Shown piece by piece: positions 1-6,685 of a DNA stretch of 14,951 nt. Positions within the stretch are counted from its first letter, which is position 1, and every line of letters begins with the position of its first letter. The position numbers were made by a program, and so were the translations under genes. Under the pieces are notes generated by a model, which did no database searches, had not been told where the DNA came from, and saw nothing but the letters and a program-made list of their open reading frames with translations. This DNA comes from Nitrospira sp. (GTDB lineage: Bacteria; Nitrospirota; Nitrospiria; Nitrospirales; Nitrospiraceae). The stretch is taken from contig JAICVE010000018.1 in NCBI GenBank assembly GCA_025935475.1, positions 1 through 14,951 of the forward strand, in the 5' to 3' direction.

Positions 1-271
1 CAGGCGACGCCAAAAACGCGTCGAGTGCGGCGCGGAAGGCAGGCGAGTGGATCGACCGCGACAAGGGGGAGGTCTCCCACTCTTCGAAGACGCGCTCATG
101 GCAGCGTTTGCACTTGTTGGAGTTCGGGAAGGCCTTGTCCATCGTGATGGGGGCTTTGCCGTCCTGTTGGGCCATCAGCCGATCGCCCCACAGATGCGAC
201 GCCGCACCGCCGAGCAATACGACGCCCGCGACAACAATTGACAGACCTGCCTTGTGCAGCACGCTTCGCAT
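1..271 (-). CDS. Multihaem cytochrome c, N-terminal part (cut by left edge)
   Basis: The reverse strand reads from an ATG at 271 and stays open to the left edge, giving 90 residues of an incomplete protein. The N-terminus (MRSVLHKAGLSIVVAGVVLL) is a Sec-type signal peptide or anchor, so the product is probably periplasmic. One c-type haem site is visible, CKRCH at about residues 53-57, followed by an E-E-W and later a S-x-H-S-P-A-F segment. The same arrangement occurs in the upstream five-haem cytochrome (CKQCH, EEW, E-S-P-V-F), so the two look like tandem paralogues of the cytochrome c-554-like family. The start lies 12 nt after the stop of that gene, with GAAGGGG upstream as a plausible ribosome site, so they are probably co-transcribed. 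The number of haems cannot be known because the gene leaves the window. The likely role is periplasmic electron transfer. Confidence 0.85.
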   Translation of the reverse strand, partial: MRSVLHKAGLSIVVAGVVLLGGAASHLWGDRLMAQQDGKAPITMDKAFPNSNKCKRCHERVFEEWETSPLSRSIHSPAFRAALDAFLASP

Positions 272-283
272 GTCCCGGCCCCT

Positions 284-1585
284 TCAGAGAGTCTTCGCTC
301 GGTAGGTCAGCATACGGGGTTGCGTGTACTCGTCGAAAATCTTCTTGGCGGTCTGCCGTTCTTTGTCGTCCTTGAGCGTCGCGAGATATTTGTCTTTCAG
401 GGCCGGCTCAGGCGCGGGGATCAAAGTGTAGCTCAACACCGCCTCCACGGAAGCGGGGGTCGCGCCGGCCGGGATCGCAAACGAGAACGGCACCTTCCTC
501 GTGTTGCCGCCTTTGATGAACGGGTCGGGAATCGGCCCGCGAAGAATCTTGTCGTAGGGCAAGCCGAAGTGCTTCGTCTCCTGCGCCAGCACCTTGCCCT
601 GCGCATCCTTGACGGTGATGGCTAAATCGAATTGTTTGAGCACCGGATCGCCGTCTGGGAAGCTGTGCGGCAGGCTCCCGACCTTGACCAAGGCCGTGCC
701 TTCGACTTTCTCGGCGGACTTGCTGCTGTCGATGTCGATGCGGGGCATCCACTCGGCCTGAAGGTTGCGGTTCTTGAGCAGGATGCCCGGGATCACGACG
801 CCCCGGAAATAATGGCGGCCGATCGAACGCGTCATGGCTCCGCGCTTCGAAGTCGAACTGCCCGTGGACTGTTCCATGTGACAATCCTGACAAATCGTGC
901 CTTGCAGGATTTCTCCAGGCAGATCCTTTTGCGTCACGTCTTTCACCTTGTCGAAATGGCAGGAGGCGCAATAATTTGCGCCGCGGAACAACGGCACCTG
1001 CACCGCCTCATGGACGAGGTTCTCCTCCGGATCGGCGTAAGGGCCATGCATGGTCTTGCCCGGCTCGATCTTGAACGTGGGCGGCGGCCCATTGGTGCTT
1101 TCCTTGATCAGATGACAGGATGCACAGCCGATGCCTTCGACCTGCGGATTGCCCGAGATGACCTGTGCGGCAATTTTCTCGGCATACTGCGGGAACACCG
1201 TCGTCGACGGCACATGGCAGGAGAGGCACCGCTTGCGTTCGTCCGCCGTGGGATTCGTCTGGAGCCATACACCGAGCACGGTTCGAAACACCGGCGACTC
1301 CAGTGACGTGCCGTGCAGCAAGGCAGCGTCCACGCGGCCGAAGGTCTTGAGGTCGGGGGTCTGTTCCCGCGCGCCTTTCCATTCTTCATAGTGCCGGTCG
1401 TGACACTGCTTGCATTCCTCGGAACGGATGAAGACCCTCTCGATCTCGTCGACCCACTTTTCCGGGCTCTGGCCGTTGGCCTTCTGCGCCACCGCCCCGT
1501 CTTGATAGACCATGACCCCAAGGAGGAGCAGGGCGATGCACGTGGCGACTAGGTGTCGTCTTGTCAACATTCGTCTGAACCACAT
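284..1585 (-). CDS. Five-haem periplasmic cytochrome c (cytochrome c-554-like)
   Basis: A 433-residue protein with an N-terminal signal/anchor (hydrophobic about 12-27) and five CxxCH haem c sites: CKQCH 58-62, CLSCH 120-124, CASCH 154-158, CASCH 206-210 and CQDCH 232-236. The haem part ends near residue 240. The remaining ~190 residues have no haem site and read as a beta-rich domain, like the two-domain multihaem cytochromes annotated as c-554 family. The expected role is moving electrons in the periplasm between a redox enzyme and a quinone or cytochrome partner; the partner cannot be told from sequence. The start at 1585 has AGGA about 12 nt upstream. A second in-frame ATG (residue 6) would also keep the signal peptide. 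It sits 14 nt after the PDZ gene and 12 nt before the next cytochrome, a clear operon arrangement. Confidence 0.88.
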   Translation of the reverse strand: MWFRRMLTRRHLVATCIALLLLGVMVYQDGAVAQKANGQSPEKWVDEIERVFIRSEECKQCHDRHYEEWKGAREQTPDLKTFGRVDAALLHGTSLESPVFRTVLGVWLQTNPTADERKRCLSCHVPSTTVFPQYAEKIAAQVISGNPQVEGIGCASCHLIKESTNGPPPTFKIEPGKTMHGPYADPEENLVHEAVQVPLFRGANYCASCHFDKVKDVTQKDLPGEILQGTICQDCHMEQSTGSSTSKRGAMTRSIGRHYFRGVVIPGILLKNRNLQAEWMPRIDIDSSKSAEKVEGTALVKVGSLPHSFPDGDPVLKQFDLAITVKDAQGKVLAQETKHFGLPYDKILRGPIPDPFIKGGNTRKVPFSFAIPAGATPASVEAVLSYTLIPAPEPALKDKYLATLKDDKERQTAKKIFDEYTQPRMLTYRAKTL

Positions 1586-1599
1586 CGAACGTGGGAGTC

Positions 1600-2112
1600 C
1601 TAATCTCGTTTACACCCGACAAAGTGAAAATTCACACCCCACCCGACGGGGTCGCCAGGATCGGCCGGCTCGTAGGTGCCGACCGTGAAATTGCATTCGT
1701 TCATGGCTTTCTTGATGTGCCGTCCGAAATCGAGCATGGTTTTGACTTCCTTCTTGTCGATTTCCTTGATGACGGACCGCACCTTGATCCCAGCGTAATC
1801 GGCGCGCGAATTGCCGATGACTTCGAACACCGCCACGCCTTGGGGGCGCTGCAGCTTCAGTTCCTTCTGGATCTCTTCGTCGACCTCGCCGACGACGACG
1901 CCGAAGTCTTCCCCAAGCTTGGCCGCCTCGTCCACCGTCATACCGTCTGCCGCTCCGTCGTTCGCCGTTCGTCCGGGAAGCGGGCTACCCAGCAAGCCGA
2001 ATACTACCCCACACACAACAAGGGCCCTTCCCCAACGAAGGGCCCCGGTGGTGCCGTGCACAGCCCTGTTGCGATCTTCCTCCAAGGTCGGCGCCTCGCG
2101 ATGCCCGATCAC
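1600..2112 (-). CDS. Exported PDZ-domain protein
   Basis: A protein of up to 170 residues. A hydrophobic stretch at about 29-45 suggests a Sec signal peptide or membrane anchor. Residues about 68-150 resemble a PDZ fold, with a G-V-A-V-F segment, an A-D-Y-A-G-I-K segment and an I-K-E-I-D-K-K-E-V strand. No serine-protease domain is attached, so it is more likely a binding or scaffold protein than an HtrA protease. Two cysteines (140 and 167) flank a short tail. The start is uncertain. The GTG at 2112 has no convincing ribosome site, while the GTG at 2061 (residue 18) has GGAGGA further upstream and would give a neater signal peptide. It lies between the second NxrC-like gene (36 nt upstream) and the five-haem cytochrome (14 nt downstream). 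A role in assembly or docking of these periplasmic redox proteins is inference. Confidence 0.75.
   Translation of the reverse strand: MIGHREAPTLEEDRNRAVHGTTGALRWGRALVVCGVVFGLLGSPLPGRTANDGAADGMTVDEAAKLGEDFGVVVGEVDEEIQKELKLQRPQGVAVFEVIGNSRADYAGIKVRSVIKEIDKKEVKTMLDFGRHIKKAMNECNFTVGTYEPADPGDPVGWGVNFHFVGCKRD
2022..2045. repeat. Inverted repeat inside the PDZ gene
   Basis: GGGCCCTT (2022-2029) and AAGGGCCC (2038-2045) form a perfect 8-bp stem with an 8-nt loop, in the region coding for the signal peptide of the PDZ protein. It lacks a U-run on the minus-strand transcript, so it is not a classic terminator. It could slow translation or reduce expression of the downstream cytochromes, or be chance in GC-rich DNA. 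Confidence 0.4.
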
Positions 2113-2148
2113 TCGCGCAATGGTTTCTCGTTCATCACACCATGAAAC

Positions 2149-2979
2149 CTAGATTTTCGCAATCGGATCAATGACCAACTGAAACCACGGCGCCACCGCT
2201 TTTTGGCCGTTCCGCTCCTTGTTTTCCCCATTCCAGACGGCGAAAGAGACGGTTTGGATGCGGCCGGGAACGAGCTTCGCCTCATTGTCCTGTTCCTCGG
2301 CGCCAAGCGGCCGGCGCATCACCACGTGCCAGACCCCATCCTTCCACGTCGCCTTGCCCTGCACCCGCCCCTGCTTCTCCTTCGTCGTTAACGTGCTGAA
2401 CCCGCCGCCGATCAAGTCTTCCACCGACGACACGCGGCGCGGGATCACCTCGAAGGTCCGCACGCCTTCCCGCTGCTTCTCGTTGCTGCGGGCAGCCCGC
2501 CGGTCGATGTCGCTCTGCCAATCGGCCTTCCAGTGCCAAATATTGATGTAGTGGTCGAGTTGGCCCATGCAAAAGAAGGCCGGTGCATCGCCGAGCGGGA
2601 GGCCGATGGCCACGCCGTCGCGGAACGTGCCGGGCGTCAACCGATCATTCTTCGTGTTGTCCTGCCATTCCAAGAGAAATGCGATCTCGCTCCCGTTATG
2701 AATGGATCGGACGCTCAAGGCGCGCGCGGTCGGCTCCGGCCAGACAGGTCTGGTGATCACCTGACCGCTCAACGGCAGCGTCATCGGTGGCACCTTCGCC
2801 CAGGTGGGGTCCTCAGGAGTCGCGGGGAGATCGCCCTCGATCAGATGGGCTCGGATCACCATGCCTTCGGAGCTTACGAGCGGAATGCCCATGCCGCCTA
2901 GGACCGCGGCCGATACGAGAATGCAGAAGAAGAGGAAGAGCAGAGAGCGGGGAGGTTTCTTGGTCGTGTTGCGCAGCAT
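2149..2979 (-). CDS. NxrC-like / ethylbenzene-dehydrogenase gamma-type haem b protein (copy 2)
   Basis: A 276-residue protein with an N-terminal signal/anchor (hydrophobic about 12-28) and a body resembling the haem b-binding gamma subunits of DMSO-reductase-family enzymes (ethylbenzene dehydrogenase gamma, NxrC). In ethylbenzene dehydrogenase the gamma haem is held by a Met and a Lys. Candidates here are M138 in F-C-M-G-Q and K260 in E-R-N-G-Q-K-A. It is paralogous to the protein at 8683-9636: both share P-L-S-G-Q, N-x-T-K-N-D, R-V-S-S-V-E-D-L, G-F-S-T-L-T-T and F-A-V-W motifs. It is shorter because the insertion seen in the other copy (about residues 160-210) is reduced. I chose ATG 2979 because AGGA sits 7 nt upstream. 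The ATG at 2985 overlaps that site, and the longer open frame to 3240 runs into the NHL gene. The likely role is periplasmic electron acceptance from a molybdenum enzyme not encoded here. Confidence 0.82.
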   Translation of the reverse strand: MLRNTTKKPPRSLLFLFFCILVSAAVLGGMGIPLVSSEGMVIRAHLIEGDLPATPEDPTWAKVPPMTLPLSGQVITRPVWPEPTARALSVRSIHNGSEIAFLLEWQDNTKNDRLTPGTFRDGVAIGLPLGDAPAFFCMGQLDHYINIWHWKADWQSDIDRRAARSNEKQREGVRTFEVIPRRVSSVEDLIGGGFSTLTTKEKQGRVQGKATWKDGVWHVVMRRPLGAEEQDNEAKLVPGRIQTVSFAVWNGENKERNGQKAVAPWFQLVIDPIAKI

Positions 2980-3034
2980 GCTCATGTCCTGGTTGACCAA
3001 GCTGAGAGCCGGCGGAAACAGCCTGCGGACCGCC

Positions 3035-3052
3035 CAGCGGCGACCGCCGCTG
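3035..3052. repeat. 18-bp palindrome in the leader of the second NxrC-like gene
   Basis: CAGCGGCG and CGCCGCTG, separated by two bases, form an inverted repeat with 8-bp arms in the 121-nt gap between the NHL gene and the NxrC-like gene. It lies just downstream of a possible minus-strand -10 (3055-3060), where a repressor or an mRNA leader hairpin could act. Low-complexity GC content makes chance possible. Confidence 0.4.
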
Positions 3053-3054
3053 TC

Positions 3055-3063
3055 ACCATACCA
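3055..3063 (-). promoter_or_regulatory. Possible extended -10 promoter for the second NxrC-like gene
   Basis: On the minus strand TATGGT (3055-3060) is preceded by TGG (3061-3063), an extended -10 pattern, in the largest gap (121 nt) of this gene block. No good -35 element is found at the expected distance. An internal promoter is plausible given the gap, but the call is weak. Confidence 0.3.
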
Positions 3064-3100
3064 CAAAACACTTGAGACCAATTGAAGCGAATTCGGGTTT

Positions 3101-4354
3101 CTACCAAAGACGCACGCGCCGGATCTTGTTTTCGCCGCGCTCGCAGATGTAGAGATGCCCGACGGAATCCAAGGCGAGCCCGACCGGCGAATTGACGACC
3201 GCCTCGACGCCCAGCAGCCCGTCACCGTGCTTGACCCCACCCGCGGATTCCTTGGCGACGAACCGCGCTGCCCCGCAACCGCCCATGTTCTTGTCTTCGT
3301 AGCCGCTGTCGCCGTTTCCCGCCACGGTGGTGATGATGCCGGTGGCCGCGTCGACGCGGCGCACGCGATGGTTCATGGTGTCGGAGACGTACAGATTGTC
3401 CTGTGCGTCAAAGACCACGGCCTCGGGGGCGTGGAGCATCGCGCGAGTGGCTGGCTTGTTGTCGCCATCGTAGCCGTAGCGGCAGACGCCGGCGAGCGTG
3501 GAGATCACGCCCGTCTTCCGATCGATCTTGCGGACGCGGTTGCTGCCCTTATCGACGATGACGACGTCCCCCTTTCCGTCAACAGCGATGCCGACGACGT
3601 CATAGAGGCGGGCCTCCAGTGCGGGCTTGCCGTCATCCAGATACATCGACATGTCGAGGCCGTCCGAGCAGACCGGCATGAGCCAGCCGTGATCGTCGCT
3701 GAAATCGATGCCGATGGCGTCGCCAGAAAGAACTACGAGATTGCGGGCCACGAGCGGCTGTTCGCGCGCATCGTCTTCGGCCGACCAGGCGCCGGCGATC
3801 GTCGTCACGAGACCCGTGCGCGGATCGTAGCAGCGGATCTTGTGGGCCTGCGTGTCGGCGATGTACAGCACGTCGTCTTTGTCGAAGGCCATGGCCGCGG
3901 GCCACGTGAGATTGACCTCGAGGGCCGGACCGTCGCCGTTGAAACCATGTTGGCCGGTGCCCACGATCGTGGTAATGACGCCAGTGTCGCGGTCGATTTT
4001 GCGAATGCGGTTGCTGCCGGAATCGCAGATATAAAGATGATTCTGGGAATCGAAAGCGATGTCGAGCGGCAGATACAGGCCGGCTTCGCCGCAGGGTCCC
4101 TCGTCGCCGCTGTAGCAGGTTTCACCGATGCCGGCGAAATTGTGCAGCGTGCCCTCTTGAAGGTCGACGCGCCGTATGCGGTCTGACCCGGACTCGGCGA
4201 AATAGAACCAGCGCTCATGCTTGTCGAGCGCGGCATGATGTGGCAGCGGAATGCCGGCCTTGACCGCGCGTTTGCCGTCTCCTGTGCTGCGCGCCTTGCC
4301 GTTTCCCGCAAAGGTCTCGATGTACCCGAGGGCGAGCTGAAGTGCGGTCTCCAT
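3101..4354 (-). CDS. NHL-repeat beta-propeller protein
   Basis: A 417-residue protein built of six NHL-type repeats, each ending in a motif like N-R-I-R-K-I-D (about residues 57-64, 114-121, 170-177, 271-278, 328-335 and 408-415). They alternate with T-I-A-G-x-G-x-x-G-x-x-G-D-G-type loops. Six repeats are enough for one closed propeller. No signal peptide or membrane segment is visible, so it is probably cytoplasmic. NHL propellers bind proteins or other ligands and no catalytic motif is seen. The start at 4354 is chosen because GGAAAGGA lies 4 nt upstream. The longer open frame only adds an arginine- and proline-rich stretch that reads through the tatA 3' end in another frame. It starts 22 nt after tatA. 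Its role next to tatA and NxrC-like genes is unknown; assembly scaffold is inference. Confidence 0.85.
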   Translation of the reverse strand: METALQLALGYIETFAGNGKARSTGDGKRAVKAGIPLPHHAALDKHERWFYFAESGSDRIRRVDLQEGTLHNFAGIGETCYSGDEGPCGEAGLYLPLDIAFDSQNHLYICDSGSNRIRKIDRDTGVITTIVGTGQHGFNGDGPALEVNLTWPAAMAFDKDDVLYIADTQAHKIRCYDPRTGLVTTIAGAWSAEDDAREQPLVARNLVVLSGDAIGIDFSDDHGWLMPVCSDGLDMSMYLDDGKPALEARLYDVVGIAVDGKGDVVIVDKGSNRVRKIDRKTGVISTLAGVCRYGYDGDNKPATRAMLHAPEAVVFDAQDNLYVSDTMNHRVRRVDAATGIITTVAGNGDSGYEDKNMGGCGAARFVAKESAGGVKHGDGLLGVEAVVNSPVGLALDSVGHLYICERGENKIRRVRLW

Positions 4355-4376
4355 GGCGTCCTTTCCGTCGCGCCGC

Positions 4377-4643
4377 TTAGGCGCGGGTCGCCGGCTGTGC
4401 GGCTGGCTGTTCAACGCCGGGCGCCGGGGCCGCCTGGATGGATGCCTGAGGCGCCGCCATCTGCTGCTGGGCCGCGGCTTCGGCCTCGGCTTCGATGGCT
4501 TCCGCTTCATGCACCGACTTCTTGAAGCCCTTGATGGCCTTCCCGAGTCCTTCTCCCAGCTGCGGCAGCTTGCCTGCGCCGAAAATGATCAAAACGATGA
4601 AAAGGATCAGGATCAGCTCTGTAAATCCCATACTCCCAAACAT
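4377..4643 (-). CDS. tatA: Twin-arginine translocase subunit TatA
   Basis: An 88-residue protein with the full TatA/TatE plan: a short periplasmic N-terminus, one membrane helix (about 7-21), the F-G hinge followed by K-L-P (21-27), an amphipathic helix (about 28-42), and a charged then alanine/glutamine/proline-rich tail. TatA assembles the pore by which the Tat system exports folded cofactor-containing proteins. The start at 4643 has GGAGGA 8 nt upstream. The open frame further upstream would put extra residues before the membrane helix and overlap the TPR gene, so it is rejected. No tatB or tatC gene is in the window, so this is a stand-alone or accessory copy. It lies between the TPR gene (25 nt upstream) and the NHL gene (22 nt downstream). 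It could instead be called TatE; the families are not separable here. Confidence 0.93.
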   Translation of the reverse strand: MFGSMGFTELILILFIVLIIFGAGKLPQLGEGLGKAIKGFKKSVHEAEAIEAEAEAAAQQQMAAPQASIQAAPAPGVEQPAAQPATRA

Positions 4644-4668
4644 GGTGTGTTCCTCCGGTAAGAGTGAA

Positions 4669-5469
4669 TCAGGATGCGCTGGTTTTACTTCGTTTGGCAA
4701 AGCGTTCTTTCAACCGCTGACGCGCCTGCTCGGCCTGCTCAAACATTTTGCACTTGTCGTAGACGCTGATCAGATTGTAATAGGCCAGCGGCTCGTCTGC
4801 ATTGTGTTCGACAGCGTCTTCCATGACCTTGATGGCCAGATCCGATTTTTTGTGATTGAGGGCGAGCTCCATCAGCTTGAAGCTGCCTTCCAGATGCTTC
4901 GGGTCCAGCTCGAGGGTGCGGAGATAGCACTGGATCGCCGCATCGATCGTGTTGTAGTCGGAGACCTGGGGATTGTCGAGCTCGACGTACACGCCCGCAA
5001 GATTGTACCAGGCCATCGGATCGTCCGGCGTGATCTCGACCAGGCGCTCATAAAACCCCTTCGCGTCCATGTACTTTTTCTTATCGGCGCAGAGCCGGCC
5101 CAGGTTGAAGAGCGCCAGCACGTCGTGCGGGAAGACGTCCAGCGCGCGCTTGAACTCGGCTTCGGCCTCGTCCGCCATGTTCTTGGTCGCATAGATCGTG
5201 CCGAGATTGGAATAGTACATGGCGAGCGAGCGGTTCATTTCCGCGCGGATGCCTTCAGCCATTTCGATCGACTTCTTCACTTCGACCAAGGCGTCGTCCA
5301 ACCGGCCCTTGCTGAAATACAGTTCCCCCAATCGGCAACGGGCCTGAAAATCGTCGGGCTCGGCAGCGAGCAGCTTTTCGATTTCGACGATTTCCTCATC
5401 CGGGTTCAACGGCTGATCGCCCGGATCGACCGCTGCCCTGCTTTGCTCCGAAGACGTTGTGTCGTCCAT
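4669..5469 (-). CDS. TPR-repeat protein
   Basis: A 266-residue soluble protein made almost wholly of tetratricopeptide repeats (about residues 41-74, 83-116, 117-150, 151-192, 193-226 and 227-258). These are recognisable from the paired-helix pattern with L-G-x-x-Y, A-x-x-x-F-x-x-A-L and D-P positions. There is an acidic N-terminal tail and a basic C-terminal tail, and no signal peptide, membrane helix or catalytic motif. TPR arrays bind other proteins. Its place between a polytopic membrane protein (31 nt upstream) and tatA (25 nt downstream) suggests a helper in assembly or targeting, but this is inference. The ATG at 5469 has AGGGG about 6 nt upstream. It ends in lysine- and serine-rich residues just before the tatA ribosome site. 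Confidence 0.88.
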   Translation of the reverse strand: MDDTTSSEQSRAAVDPGDQPLNPDEEIVEIEKLLAAEPDDFQARCRLGELYFSKGRLDDALVEVKKSIEMAEGIRAEMNRSLAMYYSNLGTIYATKNMADEAEAEFKRALDVFPHDVLALFNLGRLCADKKKYMDAKGFYERLVEITPDDPMAWYNLAGVYVELDNPQVSDYNTIDAAIQCYLRTLELDPKHLEGSFKLMELALNHKKSDLAIKVMEDAVEHNADEPLAYYNLISVYDKCKMFEQAEQARQRLKERFAKRSKTSAS

Positions 5470-5500
5470 GACAAACCCCTATGGCAAAAGATGACGGGAA

Positions 5501-6616
5501 TTACACATGTCCGCCGACCAACGAGTCGGACGTTCTCATTACTGCCTGGTCCGCCACGGAGTCGGACGCATCGCGCCGAGAGCGGTCCATCGTCAACAAC
5601 ATCACGCCCAGGACGACCATCAGCGTCAAATTCGAGTACAAGAGGGCATAGCCCGCGATAAACATGAGCCCCAGGCCATAGCCCGCCAGCCGTCCCATGG
5701 TCAGAAGCTTGATGACGGTATAGGACCAGCACAGCAGGCCTGCCATATACAGCGCGAACGGAAGATAAAAGGTGTATCCCATCCCGAACTGGAAAATCCA
5801 GCCGATGCCGTCCGCCGCCTTACGGACGTTCGTCGCGAGCCCCGGATTGTATTGATTGAGCAGGTAATCCAAGAAGAACATCGAGATGAAGATTACGGCG
5901 GCGGTGCTCCAGAACCACATGGCGCGGTGTCGCTGGCGCTGGTTGCGCGATCGGAACGACACGCCCCGCCCGTAGGCCCAAAAGACGAGAATACTGGCCA
6001 GCACCATGAAGGCTTCACCGGCCCGGTGGGATTCGTACACCATCGGCGGCGCGACCACGGTCCCTGCAAAACTGAAGAAGGTGGAGACGATCTGGTAATA
6101 GAGCCACCCGCCGATGCCCAAGAGATACGTGATGCCAAGAAGCCGGTGTGACCGGTCGTGATGCGTCGACAGATATTCGCTCATCAGCAGGACAATGGCG
6201 GCCAAGGCCACGGTGTTGTAGAGGGCCGAGCCGAGCATGGACGGCGGCACGAACAGAAATCCGATCGTCAGCAGCAGCAACAGCGCAATGCAGGGCACGA
6301 TGAAGCGGGTCAATCCGGTAAACCCACGCGACGACAGCCGATTGACGCTGCCGACCGTCAAGCCGAGGAACAAGAGAATCGCGACGACGTTCAAGAGCCA
6401 CTGCCCGACTTCGGTCAGAGCCGTGAAGGTCGGAATAATCCACTGATGATCGGCGGCCAGCTTGCTCAAGTGCATGCCGAGCCGGGACACCAGCCGGTAG
6501 AGAATCAGCTCGAGGAAGGCGACCAACAGCACGAGCTTGATGGTGTATTGGAAGAGGAGCGGCTGATCGCTCAGCTTTCCGGTGATGCGTTCGATGGTGG
6601 TTGCAGTTGCCGACAC
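5501..6616 (-). CDS. Polytopic inner-membrane protein of unknown function
   Basis: A 371-residue protein with about ten predicted membrane segments (near 24-42, 68-89, 104-123, 128-148, 158-183, 199-215, 233-252, 271-291, 292-306 and 312-342). The N- and C-terminal tails are polar. I do not recognise the family: no haem-ligand histidine pairs, transporter signature or enzyme motif stands out. The start is a GTG at 6616 with GGAG 5 nt upstream. It has its own promoter candidate (6640-6669), so it may head the downstream TPR-tatA-NHL series even though it follows the radical SAM gene by 69 nt. Its neighbours suggest a membrane component linked to assembly or electron transfer, but nothing in the sequence proves this. 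Confidence 0.82.
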   Translation of the reverse strand: MSATATTIERITGKLSDQPLLFQYTIKLVLLVAFLELILYRLVSRLGMHLSKLAADHQWIIPTFTALTEVGQWLLNVVAILLFLGLTVGSVNRLSSRGFTGLTRFIVPCIALLLLLTIGFLFVPPSMLGSALYNTVALAAIVLLMSEYLSTHHDRSHRLLGITYLLGIGGWLYYQIVSTFFSFAGTVVAPPMVYESHRAGEAFMVLASILVFWAYGRGVSFRSRNQRQRHRAMWFWSTAAVIFISMFFLDYLLNQYNPGLATNVRKAADGIGWIFQFGMGYTFYLPFALYMAGLLCWSYTVIKLLTMGRLAGYGLGLMFIAGYALLYSNLTLMVVLGVMLLTMDRSRRDASDSVADQAVMRTSDSLVGGHV

Positions 6617-6639
6617 GAATGCTCCGACGATGGTTGAAA

Positions 6640-6669
6640 AGTATACCGACCGGCAAAAAAACCGGTCAA
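6640..6669 (-). promoter_or_regulatory. Sigma-70-type promoter for the membrane-protein gene, with inverted repeat
   Basis: On the minus strand TTGACC (6664-6669) and TATACT (6640-6645) are 18 nt apart, each one base from consensus. Transcription would start near 6633, about 17 nt before the GTG at 6616. The arms GACCGG (6648-6653) and CCGGTC (6662-6667), with an A-tract between them, overlap the -35 and spacer and could be a regulator site. Confidence 0.55.
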
Positions 6670-6685
6670 CGCTGCCTGTCAGCCG

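Noticed and set aside
2986..3240. Longer N-terminus for the second NxrC-like protein.
   Set aside because: It overlaps the 3' end of the NHL gene and reads as low-complexity Arg/Ser. The ATG at 2979 has a good ribosome site and begins a proper signal peptide.
3155..4186. Long plus-strand open frame opposite the NHL gene.
   Set aside because: It is a GC-skew shadow of the clearly patterned NHL repeats on the other strand, with valine/aspartate/alanine-rich composition and no domain.
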